Assembly (NCBI GenBank): GCA_030146745.1
Contig: JASLBD010000370.1
Span: 1-5,675 of the forward strand
DNA length: 5,675 nt
Direction of reading: 5' to 3'
Source of the DNA: Allosphingosinicella sp.
GTDB lineage: Bacteria; Pseudomonadota; Alphaproteobacteria; Sphingomonadales; Sphingomonadaceae
In this document: piece after piece, positions 1 through 5,675 of the stretch
Position numbering within the stretch: position 1 is the stretch's first letter
How the letters are laid out: each line of letters starts with the position of its first letter
The notes under the pieces: generated by a model
The model's database searches: none
Seen by the model: only the letters and a program-made list of their open reading frames with translations
What the model was told of the DNA's origin: nothing
Made by a program: the position numbers and the translations under genes

Positions 1-116
1 CGGGCGATGACGGCGCGGGCGATCGCGACCCGCTGCTGCTCGCCGCCCGACAGGGTGGCCGGGCGGGCGCTGGCGCGGTGGCCGAGGCCGACCCAGGCGA
101 GCATCTCGCTCACCGG
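1..116 (-). repeat. Inverted, diverged partial copy of ftsE (signature-motif region)
   Basis: Read on the minus strand, bases 116 to 1 align without gaps to plus-strand bases 361-476 of the ftsE gene in this same window. I count 11 mismatches in 116 bases (about 90.5% identity). Translated in the ftsE frame, the copy is open throughout and contains the ABC signature LSGGEQQR and the following [11 protein letters not shown]. Seven of the 11 changes are synonymous and four change a residue (R to S, A to G, S to A, T to S). That pattern indicates a functional ftsE from a related strain, or a paralogue, rather than a decayed copy. It runs off the left edge, so its full extent is unknown. It takes the place where the first ~34 codons of the plus-strand ftsE should be. 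It could be a chimeric assembly join or a real inverted duplication. Confidence 0.93.
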
Positions 117-711
117 CCCGTCTGGCGCCGGCAAGACATCGCTGCTGAAATTGCTCTACCTCGCCCAACGCCCCAGCCGCGGCCTCATCCGCTTGTTCGG
201 CGAGGACATCGTGACGATGCCGAGGAAGCGCCTGCCCGGCTTTCGCCGGCGGATCGGCGTCGTCTTCCAGGATTTCCGGCTCGTGCCGCACCTCTCCGCG
301 CACGACAATGTCGCGCTGCCGCTGCGCGTCGCGGGAATCGAGGAACGCGACCTGGAGGATCCGGTGAGGGAGATGCTCGCCTGGGTCGGTCTCGCCCACC
401 GCTCCACCGCGCGCCCCGCGACCCTGTCGGGGGGCGAGCAGCAGCGCGTGGCGATCGCCCGCGCCGTCATCGCCCGGCCCGAACTGCTGGTCGCCGACGA
501 GCCGACCGGCAACGTCGATCCGGAAATGGCCAAGCGCCTGCTCCATCTGTTCGATTCCCTGAACAAGCTCGGCACCACCGTCGTCGTCGCCACCCACGAT
601 CTCCACCTCATCTCGAGCATCGGCCGTTCCGAGATGCTTCGCCTCGACCGCGGCACGTTGCTCGATCCGACCGGCGCCCTTCGCCATCCGCCGCGGCGGG
701 CCGAGGCATGA
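109..711 (+). CDS. ftsE: Cell division ATP-binding protein FtsE (5'-truncated at junction)
   Basis: FtsE is the cytoplasmic ATPase of the FtsEX complex, an ABC-type machine at the division site that couples ATP hydrolysis to activation of peptidoglycan hydrolases through FtsX. The recognisable protein starts at [10 protein letters not shown] (Walker A, 115-138). It continues through the Q-loop in VVFQDFRL (about 256-279), signature LSGGEQQR (424-447), Walker [10 protein letters not shown] (484-510), D-loop NVD and H-loop ATHD (His at 595-597). The ADEPTGN and NLISS-like ends match FtsE better than generic LolD/MacB ATPases, and ftsX follows directly. The usual N-terminal ~34 residues, with the first beta strands, are missing. 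An ATG at 7 opens the same frame, but its first 34 codons are antisense of an inverted ftsE copy, so that 234-residue product is chimeric and not a real start. The C-terminus is complete. Family assignment is firm; the 5' end is not real or not intact. Confidence 0.93.
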   Translation, partial: LTGPSGAGKTSLLKLLYLAQRPSRGLIRLFGEDIVTMPRKRLPGFRRRIGVVFQDFRLVPHLSAHDNVALPLRVAGIEERDLEDPVREMLAWVGLAHRSTARPATLSGGEQQRVAIARAVIARPELLVADEPTGNVDPEMAKRLLHLFDSLNKLGTTVVVATHDLHLISSIGRSEMLRLDRGTLLDPTGALRHPPRRAEA

Positions 712-1598
712 GCGCCCTGCCCCGGACGATGGGCGCGGCCGACCGCCGCCTCCTGCCGGAGGGCCGGCTCGCCGGGCCGATGCCCTGGGTGATCGCGATC
801 ATGATGTTCCTCACCGTCCTCGCCGCCGCCGCCGGCCTCGGCCTCGGCGGAGCCGCGGCGAGCCTCGGCGCCGGGCTCGGCAACCGGGTGACGGTTCAGA
901 TCCTCGAGCCCAATCCGGATCGGCGCGAGGCCGAGGCGGCGCGCGCCGTCGACCGGCTGCGGGGGTTGCCGGAGGTCGACAGCGTCCGCCGGCTTCCCCC
1001 CGACGAGATGGCGGAGCTGCTCGAGCCCTGGCTCGGCGCCGGCGGCCTCGAAGGCGATCTGCCGATCCCGGCGATGATCGACGCCCAGCTCATCCCCGGC
1101 GCCCGCGCCGACTCGCTTCGCCCGGCGGTGACGGCGGCCGCGCCCTCGGCCCGGATCGACGACAACGGCCAGTGGCTGGCGCCCCTCAGCCGCCTGATCT
1201 CGGCCCTGAAATGGCTCGCGCTCGGCCTGGTCGCCTTGATGATCGGGGCCACCGCCGCCACCGTCGTCCTCGCCGCCCGGGCCGCGCTCGACACCCATCG
1301 CGGCACCATCGAGGTGCTCCATCTGATGGGGGCGACCGACCTCCAGGTCGCACGGCTGTTCCAGCGCCGGATCGCGCTCGACGCCTTGTTCGGAGGCCTG
1401 GTCGGCTTCGGAGCGGCGGCGCTGGCCCTCGTACTGATCGGCCAGCGCATAGGCGCGCTCGGCTCGGATCTGCTCGGCTCGGCCAATCTGCCGGCGACGA
1501 GCTGGCTCGCCCTCGCACTGCTTCCGGTCCTCGGCGTCGGCCTCGCCATGCTGGTCGCCAGGGCCACCATCCTCAGGGCCCTCGGGAGGATGCTGTGA
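708..1598 (+). CDS. ftsX: Cell division protein FtsX (permease-like subunit)
   Basis: FtsX is the inner-membrane partner of FtsE; its extracytoplasmic domain passes the ATPase signal to murein hydrolase activators. The ATG at 708 overlaps the ftsE stop as ATGA, which decides the start and gives 296 residues, a normal length. Four membrane segments are visible: about 26-50 (PWVIAIMMFLTVLAAAAG), 168-190, 225-247 and 264-285. A periplasmic domain of about 115 residues lies between the first two. The cytoplasmic loop after the second segment carries HRGTIEVLHLMGATDLQVARLF, the typical FtsX/MacB-like stretch that contacts the ATPase. The N-terminal cytoplasmic tail is short (about 25 residues). 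Overlapping stop and start codons on both sides indicate translational coupling with ftsE and the next gene. No sign of disruption. Confidence 0.95.
   Translation: MSALPRTMGAADRRLLPEGRLAGPMPWVIAIMMFLTVLAAAAGLGLGGAAASLGAGLGNRVTVQILEPNPDRREAEAARAVDRLRGLPEVDSVRRLPPDEMAELLEPWLGAGGLEGDLPIPAMIDAQLIPGARADSLRPAVTAAAPSARIDDNGQWLAPLSRLISALKWLALGLVALMIGATAATVVLAARAALDTHRGTIEVLHLMGATDLQVARLFQRRIALDALFGGLVGFGAAALALVLIGQRIGALGSDLLGSANLPATSWLALALLPVLGVGLAMLVARATILRALGRML
1584..1590 (+). promoter_or_regulatory. Ribosome binding site for the GTG-started YdcF-like gene
   Basis: The sequence GGGAGGA lies inside the last codons of ftsX, and its GGAGG core ends five bases before the GTG at 1595. It is a near-perfect Shine-Dalgarno match. 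It supports GTG 1595 as the start of the third gene, since no ATG is available in frame near the membrane-anchor region. Confidence 0.7.
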
Positions 1599-2125
1599 TC
1601 CGCCGCGCCATTTCCGCGATCGTCCTTCTCTATCTGCTCGGCTACGCCGTCTTCGCGGTGGCCCTGCCGCGGCCGGCGGACGAGCGGGCGACCGACGCCA
1701 TCGTCGTCCTCACCGGCGGCGCCAAGAGGATCGAGCGCGGCCTCGACCTGATGGCGCGGGGCAAGGCGAAGCGGATGCTGGTCTCCGGAGTCGCCCGCAC
1801 CGTCCGTCCGGAGGAGCTGGCGGCGCAATATCGGCGGGACGATTCGCTGTTCCAGTGCTGCGTCGATCTGGGCCGCGAGTCGGTCGACACCCGCTCCAAC
1901 GCCGAGGAGGTCGCGCGCTGGATGGACAAGCACAAGTTCAGGTCGATGCGCCTCGTCACCACCGACTGGCACATGCCCCGCGCCCGCTTCGAGCTTTCCC
2001 GCCGCCTCGGCGGCGGCATTTTCGTCCTCGGCGACGCGGTCGAGAGCAACCCCAGCTTCGCCCAGCTCTTCACCGAATATAACAAATATCTGCTTCGCCG
2101 CTCGGCGGTGCTCGTCGGAATCTGA
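1595..2125 (+). CDS. YdcF/SanA-like DUF218 family envelope protein
   Basis: A 176-residue protein of the DUF218 (YdcF/ElyC/SanA) superfamily, whose members are membrane-anchored proteins linked to envelope integrity; their biochemical reaction is mostly unproven. The N-terminus (about residues 5-24, AISAIVLLYLLGYAVFAVAL) is a signal anchor, so the rest probably faces the periplasm. Family hallmarks follow in order: DAIVVLTGG (34-42), RIERGLDLMARGKAKRMLVSG (45-65), TRSNAEEVARWM (99-110) and RLVTTDWHMPRARFEL (119-134). The conserved acidic and polar residues in these strings form the presumed active cleft. The GTG start overlaps the ftsX stop (GTGA) and has a strong Shine-Dalgarno sequence; the stop overlaps the next ATG by one base (TGATG). 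Adjacent Cys88-Cys89 are visible, with no known role. The place between ftsX and plsC suggests a cell-envelope role, which is inference. Confidence 0.88.
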   Translation: MIRRAISAIVLLYLLGYAVFAVALPRPADERATDAIVVLTGGAKRIERGLDLMARGKAKRMLVSGVARTVRPEELAAQYRRDDSLFQCCVDLGRESVDTRSNAEEVARWMDKHKFRSMRLVTTDWHMPRARFELSRRLGGGIFVLGDAVESNPSFAQLFTEYNKYLLRRSAVLVGI

Positions 2126-2808
2126 TGAACCTCGTCCGTTCGCTGCTCTACGCACTGGTCTTCTACACCGGCAGCGTCCTCTACGTGCTCGCCGGGATCG
2201 CCGTCCTGCCGCTGGGCAAGGGGCCGGTGCGCCGGGTCGCCGACGCCTGGACGGCCTTCAACCGCTTCTGCGCCCGCTTCCTGCTCGGGATTCGCACCCG
2301 GATCGAGGGCGAGGTTCCGAGCGGGGCGGTGATCGTCGCGAGCAAGCACCAGTCGATGTTCGAGACGACCGAGATGCAGCTCATCCTCGACACGCCGGCG
2401 ACGGTGATGAAGAGCGAGCTCGGCCGGATTCCGCTCTGGGGCCGGCTGACCCGCGCCTACGGGATCATTCCGGTCGATCGCGACGGCGGCGGCGCGGCGC
2501 TCCGCAGGCTGCTGCGGGCCGCCGGCGAGGCGGCGGCGGAGGGCCGTCCGATCGTCATCTTTCCGGAAGGAACCCGGGTCCCGCCCGGTGATCGGCCGCC
2601 GCTCGAGCCGGGCTTCGCCGGTCTCTACCGGGCGCTGAACCTGCCCGTCGTCCCGGTCGCCCTCGACAGCGGCCGCATCTGGCCGCGCCGGAGCTTCGTC
2701 AAACGGCCCGGGGTGGTGACCATGCGCTTCGGCGAGGTCATCCCCCCCGGCCTCCCACGCAAGGAGGCGGAGGCGCGGGTCCACGCGGCGATCAACGCGC
2801 TCGAATGA
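2125..2808 (+). CDS. plsC: 1-acyl-sn-glycerol-3-phosphate acyltransferase (PlsC family)
   Basis: This enzyme should acylate lysophosphatidic acid at sn-2 to give phosphatidic acid, the second acylation step in phospholipid synthesis, at the cytoplasmic face of the inner membrane. The protein has 227 residues, near the usual bacterial length. A hydrophobic N-terminal segment (about 5-30) anchors it. The four acyltransferase blocks are visible: block I KHQSMFET with His75 and Glu80 (HX4E instead of the textbook HX4D), block II GIIPVDR (113-119), block III FPEGTR (146-151) and block IV LPVVPVAL (173-180). The ATG is fused to the upstream stop as TGATG, indicating translational coupling with the YdcF-like gene. 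Homologues that acylate other lysolipids share this fold, so the exact substrate is inferred. Confidence 0.92.
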   Translation: MNLVRSLLYALVFYTGSVLYVLAGIAVLPLGKGPVRRVADAWTAFNRFCARFLLGIRTRIEGEVPSGAVIVASKHQSMFETTEMQLILDTPATVMKSELGRIPLWGRLTRAYGIIPVDRDGGGAALRRLLRAAGEAAAEGRPIVIFPEGTRVPPGDRPPLEPGFAGLYRALNLPVVPVALDSGRIWPRRSFVKRPGVVTMRFGEVIPPGLPRKEAEARVHAAINALE

Positions 2809-2818
2809 TTCCAGCGAC

Positions 2819-3886
2819 TTAGCTTTCGGTGCCTGGCACCGAGTAGAGCCACTCCATCCGGCTGCCGTGCGGGTGGCCGTGCGCCAGCAGCCTCTCCTCC
2901 CCGTCGGGCCAGGTCCGGAGCCGGAGCTCGATCCGCTCACCGCCGTCATGCTCGTAGCGCAGCCAGGCGAGCGGCGCGGGGATCGTCGCCGCCGCCCCCG
3001 CTTGCTCCATCGCCGCCGCGATCCGCGCCTTGGTTGCGTCGGGGAAATATTGGAAGGCGATCGAGTGGAGTACCACCCGGGTCACCCCGGCCTCCTGCCG
3101 CTCGCGCAACCGCGCCTCGAGCCAGTCCGCCGCCTCGCCCGGCTCCACCTCCGGCGGATCCCCGGCCGCGATGGCCAGCGCCGCTTCGAGCTGCGCCAGC
3201 CGCCGCGCCTGATCGGGCCAGACGTAGGCGAGCAGCCGGTCGCCGTCGCTCCGGGCGTCGAGGGGGCTGAGATCCACGCCCCGCCGCCGAGCCACCTCGA
3301 CCGCCGCGTCCGGGGGCGCAGCGCCCCTCCACTCGGGCCTGAGCTGGAGCGGCGACCCGGCATCGCCGGCCAGAACCCCGCCGAGATCGTAGCCGTAGCG
3401 GTCGAGCAGCAGGTTGAGCCCCGCGCTCGCCCCGAGCTCGAGCAACTCCACCGGCTGGGGGAAAAGGTCGGCGACGACCAGAAGCCCGCTCATCAGCGCC
3501 GCCGAGCGTCCGACCTCGTTGGTCTGAGGCGCGCCGTCGAGCCAGGGGAGCAGGTCCGGCCTGTCCAGCACCGGCCGAAGCGCCGCCCAAAGGGCCTCCT
3601 CGTCGGGCAAGGCATTCGGAGGATAGCAGCCGGCCAGCCCGGCAGCGTCGCCGCGGCGGACGAGCGCGTGAAGCCCGCCGGTCAGGCGAAGCGGCAAGGC
3701 GTCGCTGAAGGGGTCGGCCTTTCCCGGCCAGCCGAGCACCCGGCGACCCGTCTCCGTCGATCGGTCGAGCCGCTCGCCGAGCAGGCCGCACAGGCTTGCC
3801 ATGAAGGGCGAATCGAGCCTCGCCGCCCATTCGGCCTGCCGGGCGAAGGCGGCCCGGACCGCGGCCTCAGTCACGCAGGCGGGCAC
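2819..3886 (-). CDS. DUF2332 family protein, function unknown
   Basis: A protein of up to 355 residues that I recognise as DUF2332, a conserved family without an established function. Supporting stretches are EAAVRAAFARQAEWAARLDSP near the N-terminus, QTNEVGRSAAL (121-131), ELLELGASAGLNLLLDRYGY (147-166), WPDQARRLAQLEAAL (223-237), LHSIAFQYFP (273-282) and a C-terminal GHPHG (337-341). The ELGASAGLNL segment resembles the glycine-rich motif I of Rossmann-fold SAM-dependent methyltransferases, so a methyltransferase-like fold is plausible but unproven. There are no membrane segments or signal peptide, so it is probably cytosolic. The GTG at 3886 overlaps the pheT 3' end by 20 bases; a second GTG at 3874 (giving VTEAAV) would overlap by 8. 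AAGG lies five bases before the first and no Shine-Dalgarno sequence precedes the second, so I kept the first with low certainty. It is probably co-transcribed with pheT. Confidence 0.85.
   Translation of the reverse strand: MPACVTEAAVRAAFARQAEWAARLDSPFMASLCGLLGERLDRSTETGRRVLGWPGKADPFSDALPLRLTGGLHALVRRGDAAGLAGCYPPNALPDEEALWAALRPVLDRPDLLPWLDGAPQTNEVGRSAALMSGLLVVADLFPQPVELLELGASAGLNLLLDRYGYDLGGVLAGDAGSPLQLRPEWRGAAPPDAAVEVARRRGVDLSPLDARSDGDRLLAYVWPDQARRLAQLEAALAIAAGDPPEVEPGEAADWLEARLRERQEAGVTRVVLHSIAFQYFPDATKARIAAAMEQAGAAATIPAPLAWLRYEHDGGERIELRLRTWPDGEERLLAHGHPHGSRMEWLYSVPGTES
2827..2841. other. Short perfect inverted repeat between convergent genes
   Basis: CGGTGCC, a single T, then GGCACCG form a 7-base perfect inverted repeat 19 bases after the plsC stop and inside the last codons of the convergent DUF2332 gene. 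It could help end transcription from either side, but neither strand has a run of T after it, so an intrinsic terminator is not supported. Confidence 0.3.
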
Positions 3887-5675
3887 CGGCCTTGGCCGCG
3901 GCGGCGACGATCCGGGCCGAAATCGCCTTCAGTTCCTCTTCGGTGAAGCTCTTCTCGCCCGGCTGGAGAACGATTTCGACGGCCAGCGATTTCTGTCCCT
4001 CGGGCACTCCGGGGCCGGTGAAGACGTCGAACAGCGAAACTCCGGCGATCGCCTGCCGGTCGGCGCCCCGAACCGCCCGCAACAGCGTGTCGGCGGGAGT
4101 GTCCGCCGCCACCAGGAAGGCGAAGTCGCGTTTCACCGCCTGCAGCGCCGGCGGCGCATAGGCCTCGCGCATCCGTCCGCCCCTCTTCTGGGGAAGGGCG
4201 TCGAGGAAGATCTCGGCGGCGACCAGAGGCCCGTCCAGATCGAAGGCGCGAAGGGTCGAGGGATGGAGCTCGCCATATTCGGCGAGCACGTTCTTCGGCC
4301 CGAGCGCGAGCCGGCCCGAGCGGCCGGGATGGTAGATTCCTGAAGCGCCGGCCAGCGACTGGAGGTTGTCGACCGGCGCGCCCGCCGCGGCGAGCAGGGC
4401 CAAAGCTTCCGCCTTGGCGTCATAGGCGTCGAAGCCCCGCGCCTTGCCGCTTCGCCAGTGGCGCGGCGCGGCCGGGCCGGCGAGGATCAGGCCGAGCGTC
4501 GGCCGCTCGCCGTCGGCGAGGTAGCGGCGGCCGATCTCGAACAGCCTGACGCTCTCCGCGCCCCGGGCGACGTTGCGCCGGGCGGCCGAGAGCAGGCCGG
4601 GGAGCATCGAAGGCCGCATCGCCTTCAAATCCTCGCTGATCGGATTGTCGAGGATCCAGGCAGAGCCTCCGAAAGGCGCCGCCTCGCTTTCGGCGACGAA
4701 GCTCCACGTCACCGCCTCGTTCAGCCCGCGCGCGGCGGCGGCGCGGCGGACCCGGCGCTCGACCAGCTGCTGCGGAGTCGCCGTCGGCCGGGCTACCCCG
4801 GGCGCCCGCGGCAGCGGAGTCGCCTCGACCTTGTCATAGCCCTCGATCCGGGCGACCTCCTCGACGATGTCGGCCGATCCGTCGATGTCGCGCCGCCAGC
4901 TCGGAACCGAGATCCGCCAGTTCGATGCTTCCCGGCGAAGGCCGGGATCCAGTCCTTCCGCCGGTGCCGCTGGGCCCCGGCCTTCGCCGGGGAGCTCGGC
5001 GACCTCGAAGCCAAGCCGCGCCAGGATGTCGCGCTGCCGAGCTTCGTCGACTTCGACTCCGCCCAGCTCCAGCGCCTGTGCCGGACGATAGTCGACGACC
5101 TTGTCGAGCCTGGGCGGCTCGCCGGCCCGGACGACCTCGGAAGCCTCGCCCCCGGCAAGCTCGATCGCCAGCCCGGTCGCCAGCGCCAGCCCCGTTTCGA
5201 CGAAGGCCGGATCGACCCCGCGCTCGAATCGGGTTCGGGCGTCGGAGGCCAAAGCCAGTTGCTGCCCGGTCCGGGAGATTCGTGCGGGATCGAAATAGGC
5301 GCATTCGATCAATATGTCGGTCGTCTCCCCGGTCACGCCCGAATGCTCGCCGCCCATGATTCCGCCGATATCGTGCACCATGACGTCGTCGGCGATGACC
5401 GTCATCCCGCCGTCCAGCCGGTAGCTCTTGCCGTTGAGCGCGAGCATCTCCTCGCCGTCCGCCGCCCTCCGAGCGACCAGCGCGCCCTCCAGCTTCGCCA
5501 GATCGTAGACGTGGAGCGGCCGGCCGTAGCTCAGCATGATATAATTGGTCATGTCGACGAGGGCGCTGATCGGCCGCTGCCCGACCGACTTCAGCCGCTG
5601 CTGAAGCCAGGCCGGCGAAGGTCCGTTTCGAACGCCTCGCACGACCCGGCCGAAGAAGGCCGGACAGCCCTCCGG
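3867..5675 (-). CDS. pheT: Phenylalanyl-tRNA synthetase beta subunit (5' end off the window)
   Basis: PheT pairs with PheS as an alpha2beta2 enzyme that charges tRNA-Phe; the beta chain provides editing and tRNA binding. The frame is open to the right edge, where it encodes CPAFFGRVVRG, an internal PheT motif. The GTG at 5642 is therefore not the start, and about 200 residues (OB-fold tRNA-binding domain and B1) lie outside. Numbering from 5642: the B3/B4 editing domain covers about 1-165 (VDMTNY, RPLHVYD, GGIMGGEHSG, IECAYFDP, RFERGVDP), with His44 and Glu113 at positions like the known editing residues. The B5 domain is about 183-283 (VPSWRRDIDG, EEVARIEGYDKV), the synthetase-like core about 284-490 and the FDX-ACB anticodon-binding domain about 498-590 (VKRDFAFLV). 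Residues 217-240 in B5 are an extra segment encoded by a palindromic repeat. The stop overlaps the DUF2332 start. Confidence 0.96.
   Translation of the reverse strand, partial: PEGCPAFFGRVVRGVRNGPSPAWLQQRLKSVGQRPISALVDMTNYIMLSYGRPLHVYDLAKLEGALVARRAADGEEMLALNGKSYRLDGGMTVIADDVMVHDIGGIMGGEHSGVTGETTDILIECAYFDPARISRTGQQLALASDARTRFERGVDPAFVETGLALATGLAIELAGGEASEVVRAGEPPRLDKVVDYRPAQALELGGVEVDEARQRDILARLGFEVAELPGEGRGPAAPAEGLDPGLRREASNWRISVPSWRRDIDGSADIVEEVARIEGYDKVEATPLPRAPGVARPTATPQQLVERRVRRAAAARGLNEAVTWSFVAESEAAPFGGSAWILDNPISEDLKAMRPSMLPGLLSAARRNVARGAESVRLFEIGRRYLADGERPTLGLILAGPAAPRHWRSGKARGFDAYDAKAEALALLAAAGAPVDNLQSLAGASGIYHPGRSGRLALGPKNVLAEYGELHPSTLRAFDLDGPLVAAEIFLDALPQKRGGRMREAYAPPALQAVKRDFAFLVAADTPADTLLRAVRGADRQAIAGVSLFDVFTGPGVPEGQKSLAVEIVLQPGEKSFTEEELKAISARIVAAAAKAGARLRD
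4923..4994. repeat. In-frame palindromic repeat element inside pheT (REP/RPE-like)
   Basis: Two 23-base arms, 4930-4952 and 4970-4992, are inverted copies of each other (20 of 23 positions pair) around a 17-base loop. Each arm is itself a hairpin, CCCGGC-GAAG-GCCGGG on the left and CCCGGC-CTTC-GCCGGG on the right. The core with its GGATCCAG flank matches a dispersed palindrome that I recall as abundant in sphingomonad genomes, usually between genes and often mistranslated as a WIPAFAG-type peptide; that peptide is readable here in another minus-strand frame. In the pheT frame the segment is open and encodes about 24 residues (L217 to S240), between the B5 strands ending GFEVAE and starting NWRISVPSW. 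Other PheT proteins, as I remember them, have only a few residues there. Exact insertion borders and any target duplication cannot be set without an empty-site homologue. Confidence 0.8.

Noticed and set aside
78..707. Upstream in-frame extension of ftsX back to an ATG at 78
   Set aside because: This part overlaps ftsE in another frame and translates to Arg/Pro-rich sequence; ATG 708 with the ATGA overlap gives a normal FtsX.
156..1322. Long minus-strand open frame opposite ftsE and ftsX (388 codons)
   Set aside because: It is an antisense shadow in GC-rich DNA: low-complexity Arg/Gly/Ala product with no family motifs, fully opposite confident genes.
896..2949. Long minus-strand open frames of 419 and 435 codons opposite ftsX, the YdcF-like gene and plsC
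   Set aside because: The products are Arg/Ala/Pro-rich with no recognisable domain, and the plus-strand genes have clear motifs and overlapping starts.
2867..3946. Plus-strand open frame of 359 codons opposite the DUF2332 gene
   Set aside because: It mirrors a recognised family on the minus strand and shows no motif of its own, so it is a GC-driven shadow.
5640..5642. GTG as a start codon of pheT
   Set aside because: The frame stays open to the right edge and encodes CPAFFGRV, an internal conserved PheT motif, so the gene is cut by the window.
5646..5663. Inverted repeat CCGGCC-GAAGAA-GGCCGG near the right edge as a second palindromic element
   Set aside because: It encodes the conserved PheT motif PAFFGR and has no second arm or GGATCC flank, so codon choice explains it.
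1..5675. CRISPR array, tRNA or rRNA gene, toxin-antitoxin, phage or defence genes
   Set aside because: I found no regularly spaced repeats, cloverleaf-like segment or family motif for any of these; the window is filled by the six genes listed.

Overview
The window is GC-rich (roughly 70% by eye) and almost fully coding. The proteins look alphaproteobacterial, most likely from a sphingomonad: the gene order is ftsE-ftsX-ydcF-plsC, the proteins are Ala/Arg/Gly-rich, and a palindrome of the CCCGGCGAAGGCCGGGATCC type is present, which I recall as a common dispersed repeat in that group. Both edges cut through genes, so this looks like a short contig or contig piece, possibly from a metagenome.

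Layout. Positions 1-116 are an inverted, slightly diverged copy (105 of 116 bases match) of ftsE bases 361-476. This copy takes the place where the 5' end of ftsE should be. From about 109 a plus-strand gene train runs with every stop overlapping the next start: ftsE (5'-truncated by the junction), ftsX (from 708), a DUF218/YdcF-family protein (GTG at 1595) and a PlsC-type acyltransferase (2125-2808). Ten bases further on, a convergent minus-strand block begins. It holds a DUF2332 protein (2819-3886), whose start overlaps the 3' end of pheT by 20 bases, and pheT itself (3867 to the right edge), which lacks about 200 N-terminal residues.

How the genes work together. FtsE and FtsX form an ABC-type inner-membrane complex at the division site that controls peptidoglycan hydrolysis. 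The YdcF-like and PlsC proteins, apparently in the same transcript, belong to envelope and phospholipid metabolism, so the plus-strand block reads as a cell-envelope operon. The minus-strand block couples the phenylalanyl-tRNA synthetase beta chain to a conserved protein of unknown function.

Two things stand out. First, pheT carries an in-frame segment of about 72 bases (4923-4994) inside its B5 domain. It is a double-palindromic repeat unit and resembles in concept the Rickettsia palindromic elements that insert into genes. Second, the left end shows an inverted-copy junction with 8 bases of microhomology. This is either an assembly or amplification chimera or a real rearrangement; the divergence between copies points to DNA from a related strain or a paralogue. 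I found no RNA genes, CRISPR array, phage genes, transposase or defence system.
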